Below, piece by piece: positions 26,301-34,878 of a stretch of DNA of 38,353 bases. Under the pieces are notes generated by a model, which saw nothing but the letters and a program-made list of their open reading frames with translations, had not been told where the DNA came from and did no database searches. The first letter of the stretch is position 1. Every line of letters starts with the position of its first letter. Origin of the DNA: an uncultured Bacteroidota bacterium (lineage in GTDB: Bacteria > Bacteroidota > Bacteroidia > Bacteroidales > 4484-276); contig CAJATL010000161.1 of the NCBI GenBank assembly GCA_903944895.1, positions 1-38,353 on the forward strand, in the 5' to 3' direction. Made by a program: the position numbers and the translations under genes.

Positions 26301-26956
26301 AGGTCGCAATGGTAAATCTTTTCGCTGTGCAAGGCTTTAATTCCACGGTGGATTCCAGCTATTACAACGTTTTCGAGAAACTGGGGCGAATATTTTTCCT
26401 TAAGATTTTCGACAAAAAGGAGGTCACCCCCTTCAGCAAAATCACTGATTTCGAAGCAAAACTTATCAAGGTACTTGTTGGGGCCTGTTCCAAAGTCGAA
26501 AAGATGCAGGATGTCGCGGCCTTTGAGTTCACGAATACGCTGCAAAGTGTCGGCGCTAGGCTCGAGGTGTTCATCATCAAATTCGTAATACAATTTAAGT
26601 GCATACACCGCACCATTTTCGCTTTTTACCTTGTAAATAATTGCCTCGCCGGATTTTCCCTCGCCCGAAATCATTCCGGTAATTTCGTATTTTAAACTAT
26701 TCAACTCCAGTTTATCACCGATGCCAAGCTGGTGTGCGGAAGTACGTTTTTTTTCGGAAGAAACCGACAAATAGGGTAAAGTTCGGCCATCTTTTGGAAG
26801 CTGGACATTTTTTTCAGGAATTTCGATATCAGGGAAGTTGTCGAAACTCTGGTAGGCAACCGTATTGGCAAGGTTCGAAACAAAAGTTTCGCCTTCAGGC
26901 TGTTGTCCTTCGGGATAAGGTTTTGTTTTTAATACATCATCAAATATAACATCCAT
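23384..26956 (-). CDS. Membrane-anchored Ser/Thr protein kinase, 1190 residues
   Basis: The kinase domain spans about residues 87-350, after a short N-terminal tail. It has the VYALKL lysine (K121), the catalytic loop HCDLKPQN (D218, N223), DYG in place of DFG (D238), and APEQ at 267-270; HCD replaces the usual HRD. A long region (about 370-940) follows with weak, apparently repeated helical modules. The C-terminus has about five membrane helices (about 950-1170, e.g. LLYLFPVFGMIFFTANYLL and LFISIFIYLVIGYFTIIM), so catalysis faces the cytoplasm. It lies 12 bp after the PP2C gene, and the partners are probably FHA and AAA+ proteins downstream. Confidence 0.92.
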   Translation of the reverse strand: MDVIFDDVLKTKPYPEGQQPEGETFVSNLANTVAYQSFDNFPDIEIPEKNVQLPKDGRTLPYLSVSSEKKRTSAHQLGIGDKLELNSLKYEITGMISGEGKSGEAIIYKVKSENGAVYALKLYYEFDDEHLEPSADTLQRIRELKGRDILHLFDFGTGPNKYLDKFCFEISDFAEGGDLLFVENLKEKYSPQFLENVVIAGIHRGIKALHSEKIYHCDLKPQNVYFLDKAQTQVVIGDYGSAKSFEKSSEKELSHTTITKGTEFYLAPEQAFGIVSEKNDYYSLGMIVLHLLYPENVTRKNLRRIFERRTKGVQIIDFEEKYQHLNQLIEGLTLQDYNNRWGEEEVTNWLLGRAVSVNYAAYGNRNFIRIGDSILRSSKEVVDFIEAGNPFYEALIEDKEGYSILLTWVSQLQGDENRRLFDKMISYYKKFYGIDYVREAILFYFAPLRTVSIGLVKFDFNNIQKLAEDINQFIAMLDDRWKMTDFATLRFYFFQFEFAVRQLRVKSPEPVKQIIDEAFLKITRIIGTDYQPDFSEFIAGLFVELRNEHLINIFYAFNQSRGLKDINRNQYGSLDHVCAYFESNPRSYDDAFMLLERKGYLQQCSKEQLVTFVTRSDTCLHFLFKGKDDIELLASVLNGHLESRQSLDFLYELFRFYQSAGFDILRVVLLRLLDFEKPLEVGDEQIFLYQKGNFNNKVRDFFTALDDLWKVASFNEVLMKFFEFEFVMLQIGLHDRIAFKSTVSPVFDKISKAIRTATGDFATLRANYYKQLSDENIIDLFYQFIPGRSFRADNLKSLNTVEEVALYFVANPELYNQKICSIELDAFFTYHNLNAYHGLALQDFLLKVFRSHATIETRVKNIVFDIPVVGEATVDYDYTILAGDYFESKGIKSSETLSASKPDNVVIKKGQFANDDSLYERFVSQVLSKHHIPRKALAGRSSESFKQVLANKKQLEYFNSYTFIPNYLLYLFPVFGMIFFTANYLLDHSVFKEVMYSISPSINMVSVRMARSYYSIVLFAGYSLNLLTGILLLLPILSFRKEKSMFNSFFDYHGSLLNSLMLFFIFGPLIFIGVYFLIDQFFSEIFVFGKKAGIVLSSEKFAIFLYLFLLTRLLIKIVIAFFQTYKKFRLLPLFISIFIYLVIGYFTIIMQNQPKAGVNDRKQGMMNIGHIHEEKTEMAVAFKIQPKITD

Positions 26957-26968
26957 TGTCGCACCGAA

Positions 26969-27703
26969 TTATCCGCTATTTCCAGTTTTCTTAACCTCGA
27001 TAAAAATACAACTAATATTATCCGGCGCACCATTTTGGATGGCTTTATAGAAAATAAAATCAGCCTTTTCGCGGAGTGGTTTTGAGTTAGAGAGTATTTT
27101 TTCGAGTTGGGAACTGCTAAGTGCCTTGAAAATCCCATCTGACGAAACCATAAAAATGTCGTCGGTCATTACCAAATCCTGTCCTGAAGAAATCAGGATG
27201 TCCAACGAACTTATCAAACCACCAAAATAGCTGGTGATGGGGCTGTTTGGGATTTCGGAAGACAAAACCTGGTCGTGGGTCAGGTTTTTTAACTTTTGAT
27301 TTCGAAACAAAAGTACCCGGGAATCGCCGGCATTTAGAACTCTGTAGTGGTTTTCGTAAAAAAGTATTCCCGATAACGTGGTTGCCATGCCTTCATATTG
27401 CGGATGGTCCTGGCCAAATCTGATGATCTGATGGTTGATCTGATGGCACAAACCCGACAATTTTTCTCTTTCAGGATTTTCGTTTACGATTAATTTTTCG
27501 TTGAGTTCCCGGAGCAACAAACCGGCGGCAACATCGCCAAACGGGTGCCCTCCTACTCCATCAGCAACAAAACACCGTGTTGATCCTTCAATAATAACCG
27601 AATATGTCCCTTCATTCCTCACCTGGTCGTGAACCAGAATTACATCCTGATTCATTTCACGAACGGCGCCTTTATGCGTAAAAGCCTCAATATTAAAAAT
27701 CAT
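26969..27703 (-). CDS. PP2C-type Ser/Thr protein phosphatase
   Basis: This 244-residue protein has the PP2C (PPM) metal motifs: N18-Q-D20 (REMNQD), ADGVGGH (D48-G-V-G-G), MATTLSGI, NAGDSRVLLF, SSDGIF and the C-terminal DNISCIFIEVK. It should remove phosphate from Ser/Thr with two metal ions, reversing the kinase encoded 12 bp downstream. It is the first gene of the cluster; the spacer upstream is repeat-rich. No membrane segment is seen, so it is cytoplasmic. Confidence 0.95.
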   Translation of the reverse strand: MIFNIEAFTHKGAVREMNQDVILVHDQVRNEGTYSVIIEGSTRCFVADGVGGHPFGDVAAGLLLRELNEKLIVNENPEREKLSGLCHQINHQIIRFGQDHPQYEGMATTLSGILFYENHYRVLNAGDSRVLLFRNQKLKNLTHDQVLSSEIPNSPITSYFGGLISSLDILISSGQDLVMTDDIFMVSSDGIFKALSSSQLEKILSNSKPLREKADFIFYKAIQNGAPDNISCIFIEVKKTGNSG

Positions 27704-28147
27704 GGGGTTGGGATTGATGATTTATGATTTTGGATTTCAGAGTTAGGATTTAGGATTCAATGTCGTTTAATTAAGAATTTGGACGCTGATAACGCTGATG
27801 CAAGCAACGCTGATTTTCGCGGATTTCTTGTTTCAGAAACAGTTTTAATCCGCGTTTGAAAATCCGTTTGATCCGCGTTCCATTTTATATTTGTTAGCTA
27901 AACGACATTGATTTAGGATTGATGATTTCAGATTGATGATTTCAGATTGATGATTTACTAAATTTAAAAGAATTATCACATCATAGAATTTCCAATTTTT
28001 CAAACTTCCATTCTTCTCCCGCCGAAGCGGGATTTCGGCTAACACCTCAACATTCCACTCTTCCATTTTTCCAATTGCCGAATAATCTCATTGTCGAATT
28101 GTCACATTCTTCCACTCTTCCATTCTTCCACTCTTCCAATTGTCGAA
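27704..28147. repeat. Repeat-rich intergenic region without genes
   Basis: This spacer of 444 bp contains a MITE-like element (27748-27920), a 14-bp tandem unit gattgatgatttca in three copies (about 27918-27956), a CCCGC-CGAA-GCGGG hairpin (28018-28031), and degenerate ccattcttccactctt repeats (about 28045-28140). The one 73-residue reading frame on the minus strand lies in these repeats and I do not consider it a gene. Promoters for the PP2C cluster must lie here, but none is recognisable. Confidence 0.75.
27748..27920. mobile_element. MITE-like element with 12-bp inverted ends and 10-bp flanking repeats
   Basis: CAATGTCGTTTA (27758-27769) and TAAACGACATTG (27899-27910) are perfect 12-bp inverted repeats. 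The same 10 bp, ATTTAGGATT, lie directly outside both ends (27748-27757 and 27911-27920), as a target duplication would. The 153-bp element has no coding capacity. Inside it are several aacgctgat units and a hairpin with GCGGATT/AATCCGC arms. The flanks are repetitive, so the duplication may be partly accidental. Confidence 0.5.
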
Positions 28148-31075
28148 TTAATACTTAATAACTTTCGTAATTTTCTGATGAATTCCTTCTTCAAGAACAA
28201 TAAAGTATAAACCCCGTGGTGCCTTGGTTCCATTTAAATCAAGCCCATTCCAGGTAAAACTGTTTTTGTTGGAAGAAACCCTGTTATTTCCAAAATCATA
28301 AACCAACCTGCCACCTGCACTAAAGATAGAAATACTCAGATTATGTTCGATGGCAGAACTTACCGAAATTAGGGTCTCAGTGATAAAAGGATTCGGGCTG
28401 CAATCGATAATAATCCCATTTTGGCTGGATTCATTTTCCGGAACCGAAACCCAGGTAAATTCCAGGCCACCGGAATAACAGACTAGTTTTCCTTCACGCC
28501 CGCCAACCATCATTTCCATCGAAAGATCCCCATCAATATTAATGGTTGGAATTGCTGCAATGGCATCAACCGGTTGGCCAAAATTTATCGCTTTTAGAAT
28601 ATTGCCGTTTAATCCATCCAGAAAATAAGCATAATTATTTGTGTAAAGCGTTCCCACCAAAACATCGTTGATGGCATCACCGGTTACGTCGCTTATCCTG
28701 TCGATGTTCCAGGCTTTATCGGCGAGTGGGGTAAGCCAGATATTACTTCCATCAAAACCACTGATAACGATGCAATTGTTGCTGCTGCTCGAAACAAGAA
28801 CATCAGCGATTTCGTCGAAGTCAACATCGCCAAAACGCTCAAACCGCAAAACCAATGGTGAGCCAGCCATCTGTGACGACCATAGTTGGTCACCATTCGT
28901 ACCATCAAAACCATAAAGATGACCTCCAAAATCTCCGGCAGCAACATCAAAAATGCCGTCTTCATTAATATCATCTAATTGTGATAAGGCCCACACCGAT
29001 GTTGAAGCCGTTGTTTTAGACCAGAGAACACCTCCGTTTGAACCGTTAATGCAATAAACTATTCCTTGCGTTTCGCTCACATTGGAAGCCCCGGCAAAAG
29101 CATCTGGCTGTCCATCATTGTTCACGTCTTCAATTCCAATCACCGAAAATGCAGGGCCACCGGTAGGTGTGCTCCAAATCAAACTTCCTGTAATTCCATC
29201 AAGACAAAATGCCCTTTTTGGGCCAGTATTCGTACCATCATTTCCGGCACAGGCCAAAACGTCGTTTACACCGTCGCTGTTGTAATCGTATTTTACATCA
29301 ACCTGGTAAACCCATCCGCCATCGCCCCACATATTTGTCGGGAATGTCCATAACAAAGTACCTGTTTTTCCCGAAAGGGCAGTAACAGAACGGTCGCCGC
29401 CGGATGTGCCAAAAACTACATCCTGGAATCCATCCTGATTGATATCCTGCAAAAAGGAGAGGCAATTTTGCTGGTAAGTGTTACCAGCATAAATTTCGTA
29501 TTCCCAGATTACATCACCTGTCCCAGCAGCATTTCCATTAAAACACCGTACAAAATTATCTTCGGAACCTACGATTACATCCTGAACATAATCGCCGGTA
29601 ACATCCTGAATTGAACCAATGGCTTTGGGGCTGTTATCCCAACCAGCATCAATTACATATTGCCAGATCATTTCACCCATCGGTAAAACTTGTTCATCAC
29701 CATTTCCCAGGAGGGATAAACCTATCGCTGGCTGGGAAGGATCGTTATTATGAATGGTCAGTATTGTGGAGTAACTAATGTCGTCAACAGGATGAAACCA
29801 GACTCCGATTGCTGTAGTTTCGAGAGGAGCCAAAGTTATTGGCAAAACGACATTTTCATCAAGATAAAAAGCGGGATCAGAAATGGTCAGTTCAGTAACA
29901 ACCAGGTTTGCGTCACCAATATTCACGACAGGCAAAAACCAACGGGTTGTGGCGTTTAGCCTGACATTTCCGTAATTATGCGAAGTCTCCGGAAGATAAA
30001 TTGAAGGTCCCGAAATTACTGCCTCACCGGTTAAAGTCACTTCAACTTCCGGAGTCACCGGGTCACTGGATTGAATGGTAATGATGGTGTTTAGTGATCC
30101 AACTTCGGTAGGCTTAAAGATTAATGTAATTTCTGTCGAAATTCCCGGAGCAATGATTTGGGGATACACTTCCCATGAAAAAATTGGAACCGCATTTTGG
30201 ATGAGCACATTATCCACCGATAATTCGTAAGTCCCGATATTTGAAATAACCATATCCCAGACTGATGAATCGCCAACAGCAACATTTCCATAATTCCAGT
30301 TTGTGACTGGGACGCTGATTACCGGTGTTCCCACACCTCCCAGATCAACCTTGTAAATCGTGCTCGGGCTGCTAAGCTGGCCATCGACGTACCATAAAAA
30401 CTGACCATCGTAAACTACTCCGGCGGGTTTCTGGTCTTCGGCAAGGTGAGTTTCGATCAATTCGCCGGAGATGGTGTCAACTTTGTACAATTTGTTGTCG
30501 TTATAATCTGCAATCCAGAGGAATTCGTCCTGCAGGCAAATATCCCAGGGCTGAGCGCCGGGAGTTGGAAATTCTTTTAAAACATTACCCTGATTATCCA
30601 CTTTATAAATATGGCCATCGGGGTTGTAGTAGGCAGCCGTCCAAAACAGGCCATTGTCATAGGCAATTCCACCCATGTACGTTGCCGGCAACTCGAACTG
30701 GTAGTTTACAGCTCCGGTGAGATCAAACTGATAAGCAATTCCAGGATCGTAAGATCCGGGATGATCGGTGGTCCAGAGATACTGGCCATCCCAGGTCAGA
30801 CCGTAGGCATCTTCCTGAGGGCCATTGCAAACAAAGGAAATATTACCGGTAGCCGGATCTAATTTTTGAATCTGAGCACCAGCTACACCATATTGTCCGA
30901 AATAGATAAACTGCCCGTCCCAGGCAAGGCCTGAAGCTTTTCCAGGGACAGGAAAAGTTTCTACTATTGTCCATTCACCGTCTTTGCTTTCCTTTGTATT
31001 GCTGCCCGTTTGAGCAAACACTGATGCCTGAAAACAGCACATTGCTGCGATTAAAATGCTTAAAAATGGTTTCAT
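28148..31075 (-). CDS. T9SS-secreted beta-propeller protein with FG-GAP/PQQ-like repeats
   Basis: The protein (about 975 residues from the ATG at 31075; an upstream ATG at 31102 is possible) starts with a signal peptide (MKPFLSILIAAMCCFQASVFA). An N-terminal propeller of GLAWDGQFIYFG-type blades follows. Next come two repeats of the HYDIN/ASPM-like type (NYGNVAVGDSSVWDMVISNIGTYELSV and NYGNVRLNATTRW). A C-terminal propeller has FG-GAP and PQQ-like blades (DINQDGFQDVVFGTSGG, DVNNDGQPDAFAG). The last about 80 residues are a type A sorting domain (DCSPNPFITETLIS to GLYFIVLEE). Likely a cell-surface or secreted protein; substrate unknown. Confidence 0.9.
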   Translation of the reverse strand: MKPFLSILIAAMCCFQASVFAQTGSNTKESKDGEWTIVETFPVPGKASGLAWDGQFIYFGQYGVAGAQIQKLDPATGNISFVCNGPQEDAYGLTWDGQYLWTTDHPGSYDPGIAYQFDLTGAVNYQFELPATYMGGIAYDNGLFWTAAYYNPDGHIYKVDNQGNVLKEFPTPGAQPWDICLQDEFLWIADYNDNKLYKVDTISGELIETHLAEDQKPAGVVYDGQFLWYVDGQLSSPSTIYKVDLGGVGTPVISVPVTNWNYGNVAVGDSSVWDMVISNIGTYELSVDNVLIQNAVPIFSWEVYPQIIAPGISTEITLIFKPTEVGSLNTIITIQSSDPVTPEVEVTLTGEAVISGPSIYLPETSHNYGNVRLNATTRWFLPVVNIGDANLVVTELTISDPAFYLDENVVLPITLAPLETTAIGVWFHPVDDISYSTILTIHNNDPSQPAIGLSLLGNGDEQVLPMGEMIWQYVIDAGWDNSPKAIGSIQDVTGDYVQDVIVGSEDNFVRCFNGNAAGTGDVIWEYEIYAGNTYQQNCLSFLQDINQDGFQDVVFGTSGGDRSVTALSGKTGTLLWTFPTNMWGDGGWVYQVDVKYDYNSDGVNDVLACAGNDGTNTGPKRAFCLDGITGSLIWSTPTGGPAFSVIGIEDVNNDGQPDAFAGASNVSETQGIVYCINGSNGGVLWSKTTASTSVWALSQLDDINEDGIFDVAAGDFGGHLYGFDGTNGDQLWSSQMAGSPLVLRFERFGDVDFDEIADVLVSSSSNNCIVISGFDGSNIWLTPLADKAWNIDRISDVTGDAINDVLVGTLYTNNYAYFLDGLNGNILKAINFGQPVDAIAAIPTINIDGDLSMEMMVGGREGKLVCYSGGLEFTWVSVPENESSQNGIIIDCSPNPFITETLISVSSAIEHNLSISIFSAGGRLVYDFGNNRVSSNKNSFTWNGLDLNGTKAPRGLYFIVLEEGIHQKITKVIKY

Positions 31076-31155
31076 AGCTAATTCATTTTTCATAAAAACC
31101 AAAGTTTGATTCCAAAAAAGTACTATCGTCTAAGTTTCATTTGTCAAATTATCAC

Positions 31156-31171
31156 CCCGATAGCTATCGGG
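31156..31171. repeat. 16-bp palindrome CCCGATAGCTATCGGG just after a stop codon
   Basis: A perfect palindrome, 7 bp downstream of the Vps10-like gene stop (minus strand). The same sequence occurs at 37509-37524 next to the ECF sigma stop. As RNA it would form a hairpin at the 3' end of the transcript. Confidence 0.7.
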
Positions 31172-31178
31172 AGTCGAA

Positions 31179-33782
31179 TTACTTTTTCATCAGAATAATT
31201 TTACTTTCTGATGTAAATTTCCCACAGGTAATTTTGCAGAGATACACGCCGTTAGGACAATTATTTCCAGCTGTTGAACCGGCATCCCAAATAAAATTTT
31301 GTGTTCCTTTTTCACGCTGACCTTCAAAAACAGTATTGATTAAAGTGCCTTTCAGATCGAAAATCTGAACCAAAACCTGTCCCTTATCTGGATTTTCGAA
31401 AGAAATATTTGCCTGATTTCTCACCGGATTTGGAAAAATATTCACCTCAAAATCTCCCGAGACCGAAGCATTTTCGATGCGGTTAATTACGCCATCGAGA
31501 TTGATGCGATAGCAGGAATTCCCATAAGTACCAACCACGAGATCCAAAGTTGGTTCGTGAATTTTCATGGTAACAACTGCAACATTGGGCATTCCGGGAG
31601 TAATTCCATACCAGTAATCTCCTCCGTTGTCCGTGCTGAAAAGGCCTGCATCAGTTCCGATGAAATAACGGTCTTCAAATTCCGGATCACATAAAAATAC
31701 GTTGACTGGTAAATCTGGTAAATTTCCGCTGATATTGACCCATGTCTGGCCAAGGTTTTCCGATTTAAAAACGTGTGGCTGCGCTTCATCCCATCTGAAT
31801 CCTGAAACTGTGGCGTAAATTGTATTTTGCTCGAACGGATCGAATTTTACGCTGGTAATCCAGCGATCGGGCAAGCCGGCGGTTATATTTTGCCAGGAAC
31901 CTCCGGCATTTGTGGTAATATGCACCAGGCCGTCGTCGGAACCCGTAAGCAACATATTTGGATTTAGTTTAGAAATATCAATCGTTGTGATTGTGTGATA
32001 ACTTGTACCGTCATCGCCTTTGGTAAGATCAGGACTGGCAATTTCCCAATAATAGCCGCGCTCGGTGCCTTTCCAGATGCGGTAGGTTCCGAAGTATAAA
32101 ATCGAGGGATCGGTGGGATGCAAAACATAAGGTGACGACCAGTTGGTACGGTCGGCAGCAGCAGGCTCGCCAATCCAGTTAAAAGTATAGCCAAGATTTG
32201 AAGATCGGTTGAGATTTCCGTTTTGTGATTCGGCATAGATGAAAGTTGGATCGGTATAGTCGACCAGGGTGTACATACCGTCACCGCCTAGGATAGCCTC
32301 CCAGTCGTCGATATCGCCGGTAAGTGTGCGGATGGTGTTGTTATCCTGGGTTCCACCGTAAATTCTTTCTGGAATCAGGTAGTCGATATCAATGGCGTAA
32401 AACTGGGTAATGGGGAGGTTATTGATTTTTTCCCATGCATATCCATCATCATCGCTGATATAGAGGCCCCCGTCGTTGCCCTGGAAAATTCTTCCTGTGG
32501 CAGGATCAATCCACATGGCGTGGTGGTCAACATGAATTTCATCAAAATTCCAGTAACCCGCCAGGCCAATATAGGAATTCCCGCCATTGGTTGACTTGTA
32601 CATTTCCATGCCCATCACATAAATCTGGTTTTCGTCGGTTGGGTCAACCCTGATTTGCCCGAAATACCATCCGAAATTGCTGTTCATTCCCTGGATGGAA
32701 TTGTGATTTGTGGCAGTCCATGAAGTTCCTCCGTTGGTTGTTTTATAAACCCCTACAAACGACTGGTTATCATAAAATGCGTAAAGCACATTTGGGTTTG
32801 ATTTTGAAATATCAATACCAATCCGACCCACATCATTTCCGGTTGGCAGGCCGCTGGTCAATTCAGACCAGGTATCACCGCCGTTTTCCGACTTCCAGAT
32901 ACCCGATGAATTTCCGAAAGAACGCCGGTAATTCAATCCGCGAATGCGCTCCCACATCGCAGCATATAAAATTTCAGGATTTTCGGGATGCTGGACAATG
33001 TCGATTCCGGAAGTAGAATCGGTGAGAAAAAGCACTCTTTGCCAGTTCCCGCCGCCATCGAGGCTTCGGTAAATTCCACGTTGGTCGTTATCTGAAAAAA
33101 GGCTTCCGCAGGCTGCAACAAAAACCCTTTGCGAATTTGAATAATCGATAACAACGCGCCCGATGTAAGCCGAATTTTCGAGTCCCAGGTATTCCCAGTT
33201 TTCGCCGGCATCGTAGGATTTGTACATTCCATTACCCAAAAAACTAAAACTCGACGAATTTGCTTCTCCGGTTCCCGCGTAGATAATGTCGCTGTTGTTG
33301 GGGTCAATGGCCAGGTCGCCGATCGAAATCACCGGCGCATCATCAAAAATATTCTCCCAATCATAGCCTCCGTTTGTTGTTTTTAAAATCCCTCCAGTTG
33401 CTGCGCCTACATAAATAATGTCGGTATTTGCGGCAACTACTTCAATATCGGTAATCCGGCCACCGATGTTGGTCGGACCGGCCAATTCCCAGTTGAGCTT
33501 TTCCTGGTTTTGCTTTTGAAGTGCAACTCCAGCTTTCATAGCCTGAACGTAAGATTCCGTTTTTATCTGGTTGTAAGGATACATCCTTTGCATGGCCAGC
33601 CAGTCGTTTGGCTGATTTTGTGGATGCAGCTTCGATTCCATCCTGATGAGTGTTTTTAGATTGGGTTCATCAGGAATAGTAACCGCAAATTGTTTTTTTG
33701 GCGTAGGGCTGATTGAATTTTGAAGCAAAACCAGTCCGGAAATGGCTGCAAAAAGCAGGAAAAAAGTAACTTTAGTCTTCAT
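31179..33782 (-). CDS. T9SS-secreted Vps10/sortilin-like BNR-repeat protein
   Basis: The start at 33782 is preferred because the signal peptide MKTKVTFFLLFAAISGLVLLQ begins there; the longer frame adds 40 residues without such a signal. The mature protein (about 867 residues in total) is a beta-propeller of BNR/Asp-box repeats with the form YKSYDAGENW, YRSLDGGGNW, WKSENGGDTW and YKTTNGGTSW, as in sortilin/Vps10 and exo-glycosidase folds. The final about 80 residues are a type A sorting domain (IFPNPVRNQANISF to CPNGVYLCKITCGKF). Surface or secreted; ligand unknown. Confidence 0.9.
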   Translation of the reverse strand: MKTKVTFFLLFAAISGLVLLQNSISPTPKKQFAVTIPDEPNLKTLIRMESKLHPQNQPNDWLAMQRMYPYNQIKTESYVQAMKAGVALQKQNQEKLNWELAGPTNIGGRITDIEVVAANTDIIYVGAATGGILKTTNGGYDWENIFDDAPVISIGDLAIDPNNSDIIYAGTGEANSSSFSFLGNGMYKSYDAGENWEYLGLENSAYIGRVVIDYSNSQRVFVAACGSLFSDNDQRGIYRSLDGGGNWQRVLFLTDSTSGIDIVQHPENPEILYAAMWERIRGLNYRRSFGNSSGIWKSENGGDTWSELTSGLPTGNDVGRIGIDISKSNPNVLYAFYDNQSFVGVYKTTNGGTSWTATNHNSIQGMNSNFGWYFGQIRVDPTDENQIYVMGMEMYKSTNGGNSYIGLAGYWNFDEIHVDHHAMWIDPATGRIFQGNDGGLYISDDDGYAWEKINNLPITQFYAIDIDYLIPERIYGGTQDNNTIRTLTGDIDDWEAILGGDGMYTLVDYTDPTFIYAESQNGNLNRSSNLGYTFNWIGEPAAADRTNWSSPYVLHPTDPSILYFGTYRIWKGTERGYYWEIASPDLTKGDDGTSYHTITTIDISKLNPNMLLTGSDDGLVHITTNAGGSWQNITAGLPDRWITSVKFDPFEQNTIYATVSGFRWDEAQPHVFKSENLGQTWVNISGNLPDLPVNVFLCDPEFEDRYFIGTDAGLFSTDNGGDYWYGITPGMPNVAVVTMKIHEPTLDLVVGTYGNSCYRINLDGVINRIENASVSGDFEVNIFPNPVRNQANISFENPDKGQVLVQIFDLKGTLINTVFEGQREKGTQNFIWDAGSTAGNNCPNGVYLCKITCGKFTSESKIILMKK

Positions 33783-34033
33783 TTTTAATCGTTGAAATTT
33801 GTTAAATGAACGAAAAACTGTTGGTTGAAAAATTTCCATAAAGATAATATTTTTATCAGTTTGCGAGGGTAAATAGCCATCAGGAAAATACGGACTACGC
33901 ACTCAAAGCATTGAATTTAAAGAAGTAAGATTAAGTTAACATCTAAACAAAAATCCTCAAAAATGGATTTTTTCCTTCATCTCAAAAATGAAATCATTAA
34001 AAATTACCGGATTTTATGCCTTTGCCACAATGA

Positions 34034-34077
34034 AAAAAGGCTTCCCTAATCATTTATGATACCAGGAAAGCCTTTTT
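34034..34077 (-). terminator. Terminator of the ECF-GIN operon
   Basis: AAAAAGGCTTCCCT (34034-34047) pairs with AGGAAAGCCTTTTT (34064-34077) with one mismatch. It lies 26 bp after the GIN lipoprotein stop on the minus strand and ends in an A/T tract usable on that strand. The remaining spacer (33783-34033) shows no gene; the promoter of the Vps10-like gene should lie there. Confidence 0.85.
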
Positions 34078-34102
34078 AGATGGCTCCACAGATTCAAACC
34101 AA

Positions 34103-34825
34103 TTATCTCTTTTTTACCGATCCGGCTCCACTTACTTCGCTGTCAACTTTTGGATCGCCAAGATACCTGATGTTAGCAGCACCCGAGGCGCGGGCCTTAA
34201 GCTTATCGGTAACGTGTATTTCGGCATCGCCGGCGCCACTTAATTCGAGGTCAAATTCTTTAACGATAAAATCTTCGGCGTCCAACTCCGAAGCTCCCGA
34301 CATTTCTAACCGGCATGAATTTGCACTTCCTGCCAGATCAATTTCGCTGGCACCCGAAAAGTTACCATCAACATGGTCGGCTGTAAGATTCAGTTCGATT
34401 TCTGATGCTCCGCTACCTTCAAATGAAAGATTTCCAAGTTCAAGTTTTCCTTCCGACTTTAACTCTACAGCACCTGATATGTCGATACTTTCGAGGGTTT
34501 TGACGGTAATGTAAAGATCGAGTTTTTTCGAACGATGGATGTTTTCGGTGGTGTTTACAACAAGTTTTCCACCACGAACTTCGGTTTCGATAATGCTCAT
34601 CAGATTTTCGTCAGCTTCAACAACCAACGATTCGGTGCTCCCCTGGCTAATGAAAACATTAAAAGCCCCACCAATTTTAATTCCGTCGAAAGCCTCAACC
34701 TTGCGGGTTTCTTTTACTACTTTTCCGTTTCCATCGATGCCGTCGATGTAATTGCACCCTGCCGAAACCAGCGTGATTAACCCTAATAAAAGGCTTGCGG
34801 TGATTACCAATGCTTTTTTGATCAT
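34103..34825 (-). CDS. Head-GIN domain (DUF2807) lipoprotein
   Basis: This 240-residue protein has a lipoprotein-type signal (MIKKALVITASLLLGLITLVSAGC), with Cys24 following SAG. A GIN domain follows, built as a beta-helix of short rungs with repeated SGA motifs (DISGAVELKS, EGSGASEIEL, NFSGASEIDL, EMSGASELDA, ELSGAGDAEI). Such domains are common on the surface of Bacteroidota and are thought to be adhesin-like; the ligand is unknown. It is the last gene of the ECF operon, 53 bp after the second GIN gene, and is followed by a terminator. Confidence 0.9.
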   Translation of the reverse strand: MIKKALVITASLLLGLITLVSAGCNYIDGIDGNGKVVKETRKVEAFDGIKIGGAFNVFISQGSTESLVVEADENLMSIIETEVRGGKLVVNTTENIHRSKKLDLYITVKTLESIDISGAVELKSEGKLELGNLSFEGSGASEIELNLTADHVDGNFSGASEIDLAGSANSCRLEMSGASELDAEDFIVKEFDLELSGAGDAEIHVTDKLKARASGAANIRYLGDPKVDSEVSGAGSVKKR

Positions 34826-34878
34826 TTTGATTTGTTTTTTTATTTATTAAAAGTGAATTTATTTTTAATTAGAATGCT

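Noticed and set aside
27845-28066. 73-residue minus-strand reading frame
   Set aside because: Composed of intergenic repeats (agattgatgattt, ccgcg units); no recognisable protein features.
31179-33902. Longer start of the Vps10-like protein at 33902
   Set aside because: The extra 40 residues precede a clear signal peptide that begins at 33782.
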